Below are positions 32,773 through 42,672 of a stretch of DNA of 64,000 nt, piece by piece. The translations under genes and the position numbers were made by a program. The DNA comes from Strigamia acuminata (Eukaryota; Arthropoda; Chilopoda; Geophilomorpha; Linotaeniidae), in contig OX442321.1 in assembly GCA_949358305.1 (NCBI GenBank), positions 6,101,605 through 6,165,604 of the forward strand, read 5' to 3'. The notes under the pieces were generated by a model that did not search any database, was not told where the DNA came from, and saw nothing but the letters and a program-made list of their open reading frames with translations. Each line of letters begins with the position of its first letter. Position 1 is the first letter of the stretch.

Positions 32773-35602
32773 ATGGATTATCTTGTACTCGGAATCACAT
32801 CACTCCAAATAAGTAAGTTAATACAATTAAATATAAAATAAAAAATAAACAATTATTAAAAAATGTGAAATTTACGGATATTTATAGTATGTTGCTTCGG
32901 CTACAACATTCGATATTTTCAACTCAACACAACTGAATGTTCTAGAGTGACTTTAAGTTCAAATAAGAGTAAATAAATAAGAGATCTTTAAAATTCTAAT
33001 TTTAAAAACGTTTTAATCTTTGGTTGCAGACAGTTTTTCTAAAAAAAATTCCGAGGTAGGATATTAATCCAGATAGGCAGTTTTATCTTGCTGTATTTAT
33101 CTCTATTTCTATCTACTACACATTAGTTTTGTTTACAAGACATAATTATACTATTTAGAATATAAATAAATAAGAATAATCTAAGTATTATATATTGCAG
33201 ACTGAATTTCAATATTTAGGACACAATTGGCTGAGAATTGATGATTTCGTCGGGGGCGGCAGGTGTTCAAGCTGCAGCTTTTCGTTGAGGAGGTCCGGTA
33301 GAGGATTCGTTCAATGTACGATGCAACTAGACAAATCGGGGTGAATCTCATTAAACTCACAAATCACTAATCAAAACAATGCAAGTGTTGCAGAGCTGTG
33401 ACAGCATGGTGTAAGTAGTGAGTGTAGCAAAAAGAGTTAGTAACAATCAAATTACCACTCAAAATAGGGTCGGAAAATCGACCAATGCGCATGCGTTGCA
33501 TGTGTCTAACACACTTCGTGCCTAGCAACGGTGCTCATTAGGAGCTCGCTGTAGCAACCCCCTAATTCTGGAAATCTAGTTGCCATGGCAATCGTAAAAG
33601 CTTCTGTCTAATAGCCGTCAGCACAGACAAGAACAAAATAAATACATTAATATCATTATACAATATTAGAAATTATCTCCAAATACCAAAAAGTCATTTG
33701 GGGTCACAACAATGTAAGAAACTGGAATTGCAAACAAACAACAAAGAAAGAATACGCCGTTTGTTTATTCTACAATACAATGCAATAAAACAACCAAAAA
33801 CAACAACAAAACCACAATCACAACTCATACAAACTCATTTAAATGAAAAAACAAAACATTGCTTTATCTCACTCCGGATGCAAATCTACATTGCGGCACA
33901 GTAAGGGCTGTGCCCTTTGCAATTTTATTTATAATTTGTTTATTTATACAATGAAAAAAATAAATTAAAATCTTTTCAGTGCCAAGCAAAGCCAACATTT
34001 GCAAAAGCAAATACGGATAACAGCATTTCATGTATTTGTAAATCCAGGTAAATTTTTTATCCAATAAATTAATTTTAAATTAATGTTAACAGTTTCCACC
34101 AGTAATGACATTAAACAAATCGCTAACAATGGGAGGATTTGTTGGCCAAGTGTTCAACGTTTTTAACACAAATTTTAATGTAAGGTAAAATATCGATGAA
34201 TCAAAGGTCTCAATAAATTAGAGAAAAAAATGCATAAAATGTCAAAATCCATAGTAAAAAATCAATGTCCTTCATTTAATAGCTTTAACATAATTAAATC
34301 TAAAGATGGTCAATTTGGAGCAATTAAGAACGGAACCTGGACAGGAATGATAGGCGATCTAACAAAAGGGGTAGGAATATCATATTAATCTAACACAATT
34401 AAATTTAAACTTGCAGTTTAATGTTATCATGTGTTGCTACTAGGGAGCTGATATTGCGCCTGCCTTAACTTTGTCCAAAGAGAGAGTTGGTCATGTAAAG
34501 TTTTCATCACAATTGTTTCCATACCAAACAAATCTAATGTTCAGAAAATTAAATACCCGCACCTGGAATTACACTTTCTTTTTCCAGATGTGCAGTGTTG
34601 AAATGTGGCTGTGTATATTTGCAATCAGTATGACCGTTATTCTAGTCAAAATTTTAGCAGAATTTCTTTCAACAAGAAAAAATCTAAAGAGTTGTTTCCC
34701 GAATTTCATCAACGAGTTGCAGCTTTGGTGGCCAATTGTATTAGTAGGTATAAATAGAGCAATTAATTTAGTATAATGTAAATACATTGAAATGTTTCAC
34801 TTTAATTTCATGTAGCCAATATAAATAGTTTCTTACTGAAGTCCATGAAACCTTTTCTTTTCATCTACATCGTTTTTTCAATGTTGATATGGATTAGTTA
34901 CAATTCTGTGTTAACTTCTTTCCTGGCAACAACGGACGAAAAAATTCCCTTTACTTCGCTCGAAGATATGCTTAACAACACAGATTATTTGCCTCTGATT
35001 TTGAAGGGTACCCTTCACGAAGAAATTTTTAAGGTATAAATATTATGATGCACCATTCGTAGCTTTCAAAGTTTGTAGAACACTATATTTTAATAGAAAC
35101 CACCCTACGAAAATCAGAATGTGATAAGGGTTAAAACAATAACAGACGGACTTAACGAAGTTTACAGCGGAAAATTTTCAATAATAGGAGCATTCTTAAC
35201 TCTTCAACATTATATTGGTAGCAATTGCAGTTTTGCTATTGCACCGCGTTATATCAGCAGAAAATCTGTATCAGTAGTATATTCAAACCAGTTTGCTCAT
35301 GTGGAATATTTCAATTCCAAGTAAATATTTGTTTCATAAGACCTAAAACTAAGATTAAATATGCTGTAGAAAACAATTATATCATGCTTTTCTTATGCAG
35401 AATTTTATTACTAAAGCAATACGGAATTTTGTCAGTTGTGCAGAAACGTTCCTTTCCTAAGACTGAAAGCTGTTCAGAAAATCCATTCAATCCTATTTCG
35501 TTTGGCCAAATAATTGGACCAGCCATATTAATTCTGGTTGGGATTTTCATCTCTTTAGTTTTAGGACTAATCGAATTACTGGTTTATAAATTATGTTGGT
35601 AA
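32773..35602 (+). CDS. Ionotropic receptor B3, exon 4 altered by LTR sequence
   Basis: Proposed exons: 32773-32812, 32888-32968, 33030-33055, 33201-33262, 33980-34031, 34093-34184, 34283-34370, 34444-34747, 34816-35033, 35097-35320, 35401-35602; 462 aa. All subfamily B motifs are present: TKERVGHVKFS with the ligand arginine, WISYNSVLTSFLATTDEK and NPISFGQIIGP. The end of exon 4 and its normal donor are deleted and replaced by the inside of the LTR seen in B1. A GT at 33263 (GGCAG/GTGTTC) restores the required phase 2, so the gene may still make a protein with a foreign stretch (FVGGG). If that donor is not used, the frame stops soon after. The last codons (LCW, stop) resemble the C subfamily. 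Confidence 0.75.
33244..33711 (-). mobile_element. Truncated LTR in intron 4 of B3
   Basis: Matches about 12220-12687 of the B1 solo LTR, ending at the same GGGGTCACAACA. The other end, together with the 3' half of exon 4 and the beginning of intron 4, is deleted. Confidence 0.8.
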
Positions 35603-36734
35603 AAGAATTGTAAATAAGAATTCTTTTCAAATTCTCTTATTTTTTTCACAAGCTTCTTTGGTGTAATAAAATCGCTGCCCACAAACAACTCCTCAAAACA
35701 ATGAAAATCTTCACTCCAACACACTCAATTGACAGTACGAGATCGTAGATCGTAAAACGACGACCTAGTGCAGCCAATCGCAGTGTTTCCTTGTAATATT
35801 TAACCGTTTGCTTTATAATGAATAAACCACTTGTTATTCCATTAACCTACTGATTGTTTCGTGCTGAAGATTTCCAACAAATTCAACTTTCGACCCCACT
35901 TTCGGCATCAAAATAAAGTACTTTTAAAAGCATGTATTTTAGTTGCCTTGCTACCAGAAATCATTAAAGTCCTTGTGGCCGTGACCGTATTTGGAGCCAT
36001 AAATAGTGTTGGAAATAATAATGGCATACGTACACAATCGGTTCAAATGGATAAGTGATTTTATTTTAAATATACAAAGGTTATATATAACTCAACAGAT
36101 TATAGAAAATACACTGATTGGCTAAATACCATGAACATCGATCTCGAGTTTTATCGCGTAATGTCACGTTCAGTGCAACGTCACCCCCAGTGGTGGTCAT
36201 CAGCAACATCGGCGGTTAACAAATGGTTGTATATTCCGACAGATTTTGAATTACGAGTTAAATAAAAATAGTTTGAAGTCATAAAATGCCTGAGCAAGAT
36301 GCAATGGCAAAGATCTAAGAGTTTTTAAAATAAAAACCAAGTTGAATTTATTTCTATCCAGTTCATTTTTATTTAAAACGCTTAAACCATTGCCTAGAAC
36401 AATGGATATAAAAAAAATTACGCCATTGTGAAAATTTATTATAAAAATATGCTGTTTGCCTGAATTGAAAAAGTGATACAACAATACACAGAGCTTTTTA
36501 AAACCTTTTTGGGATACAATTATCTTCTTCCTTTCAATCACCTTAGATGATTCAGTTTACTTATAAAACTCGGGAAACGATACTTCTATCAATACTACAA
36601 TGTAATAACTACATAAAGAAAGCAGCGGTCAGTAAAATGACTTCACATTTAATTAAGAGTAATATGCATTAAATACAAATGTATTATTTTGTTTATGGTT
36701 TTTATATACAAGTAGGTAGTAATTTACTTTTTAA
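35603..36734. other. Intergenic between B3 and C2, mosaic of chemoreceptor relics
   Basis: 35.66-35.76 kb (GTAATAAAATCGCTGCCCAC onward) resembles sequence near 41.36 and 42.16 kb that lies beside Gr 3'-exon relics. 35934-36008 is an inverted copy of the IR 5' flank at about 36755-36826. No intact gene is seen. Short minus-strand frames near 36.25-36.54 kb have no recognisable domain. Confidence 0.55.
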
Positions 36735-36781
36735 GTATACAGTTTGGAGCCATAAAAATTTTATGGCTCCAAACTGTATAC
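36735..36781. repeat. 47-bp perfect inverted repeat upstream of C2
   Basis: GTATACAGTTTGGAGCCATA and its complement, arms of 23 bp around one base. It is the inner end of a larger inverted repeat whose other arm is at 35934-36008. It lies about 140 bp upstream of the C2 ATG. Confidence 0.95.
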
Positions 36782-36918
36782 GGTCATGGCCACAAGGACT
36801 TTAATGATTTCTGGTAGCAAGGCAACTAAAATACATTACTCTTATTTTAATTTCGACACAAACCAGTATTACAATACTGCAACTGCACTTCTAAAAATTA
36901 ACTGCTAAGAACTCTGTG

Positions 36919-39172
36919 ATGAATTTTCTGGTACTCGTAATCACATCGCTTCAAATATGTAAGTTAAAGCAATTAAATAGAAAATAAATTAAAAATGATT
37001 TTACAAAAATATGAAATATGAAATTAGTGTGTTGCTTCGCTTACAAGATTCGGTATTTTCAACTCAACACAACTGAATGTTCTAGCGTGACTTTAATTTT
37101 GTATAATGGTAAATAAATAAAGTGACCTTCATAATTCAAATTTTAAAAACGATTTAATCTTTAGTTGCAGACAATTTTTTAAACATAAAACCGGAGGTAA
37201 TATTATTAGGATACCATGAGCAGTTTTAGCTTGACATTTTGTGCAGAATTTTTCCCATTAACGCAACTACACATTAGTTTTATTTCGCAGTCGGAATTTT
37301 ATTATTTAGAATATAAATATAAATGAGATTAGTCTGTATATATTTATATATTGCAGACTGAATTACAATATTTAAGTTACAAATGGCGAAGAATTGATGA
37401 TGCTTATATACAGTCCGTAAGTTGAATAAAATTATTAATTTCCCAAGTGCTTACTTATCCAAGCGGCTGAACAAACAGGTTACAAGCATTCGAGAACCTC
37501 GCAGCAAAATCGAGTATTTGCAAAGACCCGTAAGAATATCAGTTCTTCATGTATGTATTAATCCCAGTTAATTATTAAAAAATATAGAACTTATAATTTT
37601 TAATTTAATTTTCAAAGATTCCACCAACTGTTTTATTATCTCCAAGACACAAACCATCGACAATGGGAGGTTACTATGGCCAAATATTAAACATTTTTGA
37701 CACAAACCTAAACACAAGGTAAAAAAGAAAGGCTATTTTACATATTCATAGGAAAGCAAATCAATTTTATTCGAAACAACAAAAATCGTTCAGCGGGCAC
37801 TGCTTCTTTTTCACTCACTTATTTAATTTGTTGAATTGAAATAAATGAATTTCCTAATACCGATTAGTTTTGAAATAATTCGATGCCAAGATGGTCAATT
37901 TGGAACATTAATCAATGGAAGCTGGACAGGAATGATGGGAGACCTTATACGAAGGGTAAGAATTTCAAATCAATATATCTAAATTTAAATTGAGCTAAAT
38001 GTTGTGACAATTCAACTTATTTCTCATTAACTAGACAGCAGATATTGCGCCTTTATTCCTCACCAGACAAAGAAGTGACTACGTAAAGTTTTCACCACAA
38101 TTGTATCCAATCCAAATGGATCTAATATTCAGAAAATTGAGTCAACGCACCTCGGATTACACTTTCTATTTGCAACCATGTAGTATTGAAACGTGGCTGT
38201 GCATATTTGCAGTCAGCCTGACATTTATTCTAGTCAACGTTTTAGCAAGTCATATTTTAACAAACAGAAATTTTGTGCATTGTTTCCGAAATTTTATTAA
38301 CGACCTGCTGCTTAGTTGGCCAATTGTGTTGCAAGGTCTAAATTTCATTTCACAATAATTAAGTTTTTTTGTGTGAAATAATCCGTTTATATTTTATTAA
38401 GGCATTCTCATAACTTCTTCATTGAAGACAATGAAACTTCTATTTCTAATCTACATGTTATTTTCAATGTTGCTGTGGATTAGTTACACTTCTGTTTTAA
38501 CTTCTTTTCTTGCAACAATCCATACGAAAATTCCTTTTACTTCACTCGAAGATATGCTTGACAACACAGATTATTCGCCTGTAATTTTCAACGGTGGCAC
38601 TGCTGTAGAAATTTTTCAGGTATTATGATGCAACAATCTTATTTTGTTTTAGTTTCTTGAAGTGTTATTTCCTAATAGAAGCGCCCATATGCTAACAAAC
38701 GAGTTTTACAAGTTAGGAATGCAATTGATGGAATTGAATTAGTGTATAGTGGGAAATTTGCATTTCTATGTTCATTACGAATTGCTACACACTTCATTGG
38801 TAGAAATTGCAGTATTACTACGGCGCTGCATTACGTCAATAGACAAGCTATGTCATTTGCATATTCGAAAGAATTTGCTCACGTGGACTACTGCAAGTAA
38901 ACAATTGATTGCAAACGGATCGAAAAGTAAGGTTAAAAGAAGGAAGTAGCTAACTCTTGCTTGTCGTACACAGAATTTTATTACTAAAGGAATATGGAAT
39001 CTTGTCGTTTGAGTATAAGCGGTTCTTTCCGAAGGTAGAAAGCTGCTTGGAAAATCCATTCAATCCTATTTCGTTTGGCCAAACAATTGGATCTGCTGTG
39101 ATAATTCTGGCTGGAATTTTTATCTCTTTAGTTTTTGGACTAATCGAAATACTAGTTTATAAATTAAGTTGA
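36919..39172 (+). CDS. Ionotropic receptor C2 (subfamily C)
   Basis: Eleven exons: 36919-36958, 37028-37108, 37171-37196, 37357-37416, 37479-37550, 37618-37718, 37868-37955, 38035-38335, 38402-38619, 38679-38896, 38974-39172; 467 aa, open. Exon 4 is 39 bases shorter than in C3 and keeps only TELQYLSYKWRRIDDAYIQS. Exon 10 lacks the two codons before its last Cys (DYC in place of DYFNC). Both losses are in frame. S1 has LTRQRSDYVKFSPQ with the ligand arginine, the pore helix ends WISYTSVLTSFLAT, and the S2 start is PFTSLEDMLDNTDYSP, where Ser replaces a Leu found in the other copies. M4 follows NPISFGQTIGS. Otherwise it is close to C1 and C3. Confidence 0.88.
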
Positions 39173-39514
39173 TAAAAGAATTCTTTTCAAATTCTCTTAT
39201 TGTTTTCATCTTTTCTTGATTCGAACAAACTGTAACACTGAAATGTATGTTCTCACAAGCTTCTGTAAACTATTTAAATTCAATCATCGTCTTATTTATT
39301 ATTATTTTTTTTAAAAATTCTTTTGCGGTCTAATCTCAACAATTAATCAATAAAAATCAAAATTCTTAAGTTATATACACTGTTAACATGATGGCAGATG
39401 CTGAAAAACGTGTTAAAAAATATCCAATGTAGCCTATAAAATACTGACACATTATTTTTGCATTTAAAAACAAGAAAAACAAAATAAAAAAATCACGAAT
39501 AAAAATGTATTAAG
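39173..39514. other. Convergent spacer between C2 and the N4BP2-like gene
   Basis: AT-rich, no gene. Similar in its first part to the flank after the C4 fragment (about 41.94 kb). Confidence 0.4.
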
Positions 39515-41119
39515 TCAAAGCTTTTCTTTTCTCGTCAACACCACTTCGATCAACCCAGCTTGCTTTTCATGATACGTAATATTTTTTCTACACAAATAAT
39601 TAATCACACCACGTTTGAGCCGCGGTACTTGATCAACGCTATGTTTCCCCCGCCCCGTTATGACAGCGACCACCACCCGTCGGTCGTTACAATTCATCAA
39701 TTCCTGCAGTTTGATTTTCAGGAAAATCTCCAGCATTTCCACCGCCTCCCTCACATACAACAAGTGCAAATCGATCGTGTTCCGGTCTCTTCCCAGGTTG
39801 CGATGCACCAAAATCTTCATCGATGCGTGTCTATTCGCCTCCCACATATTCTCCGTGTAAGCGTGGCCCTCCTGCGCATAATAGCTCGCCGCACCACGCC
39901 TGCCGCCTTGGTACGCCTTCTTAGCTTTGGCGAAGCATTCCTGTCGCAATTGGTGATACAACACCGACTCTGCTCGAAAATCCTGCACTTCTTCCACGAC
40001 GGGGGTCAGCACGGGCGATTGTGTCCCAACTAGTCCTGATCTTTGTACTTGACTGTTGGTGGCGTGAACCTCGTTTCGTCCTAGCTGGGGAAGTTCACCA
40101 CCAAATGCGCTTTGGATTTGCTCTTCGGTTTGAGGTAACGAGAAATTGTTCGATGCAAATACTTCGTCCAACGAACTCCTCTCCAGAAACGGATACCGCT
40201 CGTACAACAACTTCCGTTTCATTTTAGTTGCAAGGTCGACATCGTTCCACATGCAGCGCACTTTTTCATTTGCGTCTTCTCGACTCATTTGCAGCGCCAG
40301 CTCCAAGTCCATAATATCTCGCATATTCGGCACGCTGTCCGTGTTCTCCATCCTAGGCGAACGGTGCCTCGAATCGCACGACCTCGACCTCTTCCTATCC
40401 AACGACAACGAGCGCTTGTGCCTCGCAGCCACCCCGCACCTCGGATTCTCTTCCTCCTCCATCCTCCGCACGAACTCGCAGTCCTCCTCGCACAACCTCT
40501 TCTGCACCGACTTCGCCAGATTCAAATCGACCTTGATCTCCAACTTGCGCGCGCAACTCTGCCCCGAGTGGCTCGGCGGCTCAAACAGCTGCTCCAGCTG
40601 CAACGCGAACGCCGGCTCCATTTCGAACACCAGCTCGTCCTCCTCGTCCTGCAGCAAATCGCTCGCCACCAACTCCGTTCCCCCATCGATCAAATTGAGC
40701 GCCTCGTCGATCGCCGTGTTCACGTGGCTGCTCAGTTCCCGCTTCGGCGCCTTCGAATCGCCCGACTGCACCTCCTCGCAACCCTCGACCTCGTTGGTCG
40801 AGTCGAGCAACAAATTGCTCGCCCACTCCACGTCCCCCTCGCACTTGGCGATCAGCTTCGCCAGACTCACTCCAGGCACGTGCGGAAACAACTCCTTGAG
40901 CTCGCTGTACTTCTTCTCCGTCCACGTCGTCTCGTCCAGCGCCGTCGTCTGCGGAAAGTCGCCGCACATGTCGCGACTCTGCGGCGCCGAACACTCGTAA
41001 CCGCACTGCGACGTGGTAAACACGTCTCTCTCGTTCACCACCTTTTGCCGCCTGCCCGAATACTGCTCGATGGGAAACGCGAACGACGAGGCGATCTTCG
41101 TCTTCTTCTTCTTATTCAT
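39515..41119 (-). CDS. N4BP2-type protein with CUE-like, DUF1771 and Smr domains
   Basis: An uninterrupted 534-codon frame from the ATG at 41119. Residues about 70-108 (YSELKELFPHVPGVSLAKLI) look like a ubiquitin-binding CUE domain. An acidic, low-complexity middle follows. Residues about 395-445 (YHQLRQECFAKAKKAYQGG) are a DUF1771 motif. The C-terminal Smr domain has IDLH near 449 and TGRGKHS near 488-494, the metal/nucleic-acid-binding motifs of Smr nucleases. This order matches the C-terminal half of NEDD4-binding protein 2, but the polynucleotide kinase domain of vertebrate N4BP2 is absent from this frame. It could lie in upstream exons that I did not find. GC content is far above that of the flanking IR genes. 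It is transcribed opposite to the array. Its role is inferred to be in RNA quality control or ubiquitin-linked nuclease activity. Confidence 0.85.
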   Translation of the reverse strand: MNKKKKTKIASSFAFPIEQYSGRRQKVVNERDVFTTSQCGYECSAPQSRDMCGDFPQTTALDETTWTEKKYSELKELFPHVPGVSLAKLIAKCEGDVEWASNLLLDSTNEVEGCEEVQSGDSKAPKRELSSHVNTAIDEALNLIDGGTELVASDLLQDEEDELVFEMEPAFALQLEQLFEPPSHSGQSCARKLEIKVDLNLAKSVQKRLCEEDCEFVRRMEEEENPRCGVAARHKRSLSLDRKRSRSCDSRHRSPRMENTDSVPNMRDIMDLELALQMSREDANEKVRCMWNDVDLATKMKRKLLYERYPFLERSSLDEVFASNNFSLPQTEEQIQSAFGGELPQLGRNEVHATNSQVQRSGLVGTQSPVLTPVVEEVQDFRAESVLYHQLRQECFAKAKKAYQGGRRGAASYYAQEGHAYTENMWEANRHASMKILVHRNLGRDRNTIDLHLLYVREAVEMLEIFLKIKLQELMNCNDRRVVVAVITGRGKHSVDQVPRLKRGVINYLCRKNITYHEKQAGLIEVVLTRKEKL

Positions 41120-41349
41120 TCAGTCGCATAAGATTCGTCTATCCCACTTCTGATGTTGGTCCGCGACGCACACGCTTGCTTGTTTAAATTTAAACTGATC
41201 TTTATTAACAATAATGAATTTTAAATACAATAAAGCTTGGTTCCCATTGGCTCCGACACTTGGACGCCTATCGGACGTATTGGCGTCACGTCCAAACGCC
41301 CCCTAGCGACGTATTGTCGTCCGTCTCGAAACCCGAAACCCGAAACTCC

Positions 41350-41605
41350 ACACTTCTATGATATAATAAAATCGCTCCCAACAAACAACCCCTTAAAACA
41401 ATGAAACTCTTCACTGCAGCGTACACAATTGACAGTGGATCGTAAAACCGAAGGAATGGACAGTGTATGGCGTAAACAGTCGGACGGTATATTTTAATTC
41501 CTGATAGGTAAACTAAATCTAAATGAATCACGTGCCAGTACAATTTGAAAAACTGAGATACGATTATCAAGTTTCTACAAAGTAGAAGTTAGATAGAACT
41601 ACCAC
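41350..41605 (-). pseudogene. Gr 3'-terminal exon relic
   Basis: Contains GGCGTAAACAG, GGACGGTATATTTTAATT and a decayed form of the last Gr exon and its 3' flank, as in Gr2 at 51.29-51.40 kb. The TYVVV coding core is not intact. Nearly duplicated at 42150-42400. Confidence 0.65.
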
Positions 41606-41936
41606 ATGACAATAGGTTATTCAAAACAATTCGAGTACAAAGAATATTTCAATCGCAAGTAAATGGTTTTAAGCTACGATTGTTAGCGGTATTAGTTAAC
41701 TCATGATTTTATGTAACAGAATGTTACTGCTACAACAATATGGAATCTTATCACTTGAGGGACAGCGAGTGTTTTATGATATAGAAAGCTGTTCAGAAAA
41801 TCCATTTAATCCCATTTCGTTTGGTCAAACAATAGAAGCTGCTGTAATAATTCTGGCTGGAATTTTTATCTCTTTAGTTTTTGGACTAATCGAAATGCTA
41901 GTTTATAAATTATGTTGTCAAAAAAATTGTAAATAA
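41606..41936 (+). pseudogene. IR C4 fragment: end of exon 10 and last exon
   Basis: Exon 10 tail (ending 41658, GYSKQFEYKEYFNRK-like) and last exon 41720-41936, open to TAA with M4 (FGQTIEAAVIILAGIFISLV). The first nine exons are missing; the left boundary abuts a Gr relic. The C-terminus is extended compared with C1 (LCCQKNCK). Confidence 0.85.
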
Positions 41937-42149
41937 GTATTCTTTTTAAATTCTTTTATTGTTTTCACTTTTTCTTGATTAAAACACTAGTTGCATTCAA
42001 AAATTAAAATAACAATTTTAGTTTAAGTGATTTTAAGTTTTAACATGGGTTTAAACAGGAAATAATGTCATTTTTGGTTTAAAATTGAAGTAAAACACAA
42101 AATATGTTAGTTTTTGAATGCAGCTACTGAAATGTATGTTTTCAAAAGC

Positions 42150-42400
42150 TTCTATGTTGTAATAAAATCGCTCCAAAGAAACAATCCCTTAAAACAATGA
42201 AAATCTTCACTGCAACGCACACAATTGTCAGTGGATCGTAAAACCGAAGGAATGGACAGTGTATGGCGTAAACAGTTGGACGGTATATTTTAATTCATGA
42301 TTGGTAAACTAAATCTAAATGAATCACGTGCCAGTACAATTTGAAAAACTGAGATACAATTATCAAGTTTCTACAAAGTAGAAGTTAGATAGAACTAGAT
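42150..42400 (-). pseudogene. Second Gr 3'-terminal exon relic
   Basis: Close duplicate of 41350-41605, sharing ATCGTAAAACCGAAGGAATG and the block ending AGTAGAAGTTAGATAGAACTA. The two copies bracket the C4 fragment. Confidence 0.65.
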
Positions 42401-42672
42401 AAATAAAAATAAAAACTCCATCTATTATCAAAATATCAATTTATAATGACAGTTCCACTCGCAAAGTTGTGGCAATAAATCCCCATCAGCTGGCGCTTAA
42501 GATCACATTTGAATCCCACTCAACTGTCGTTTCTTATCAACAGTCCGTCGCTCAAACGACTGAAGAAATAAGTCCTACCACACAGACAGGGATAATTTCG
42601 TTCTGAAGGTCGTTAGTACGATTACACAAATTATTGGTAATTCACCACCCGCTCGTTTCATTACTTCTGATC

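Noticed and set aside
36251-36541. 96-codon minus-strand frame as a Gr or Or exon
   Set aside because: Hydrophobic in places but lacks splice-site context, family motifs and similarity to the two Grs here.
40146-41131. Long plus-strand open frames (284 and 280 codons) opposite the N4BP2-like gene
   Set aside because: Arg/Ser-rich translations typical of antisense to GC-rich coding DNA; no domain, and the minus-strand frame has clear Smr and DUF1771 motifs.
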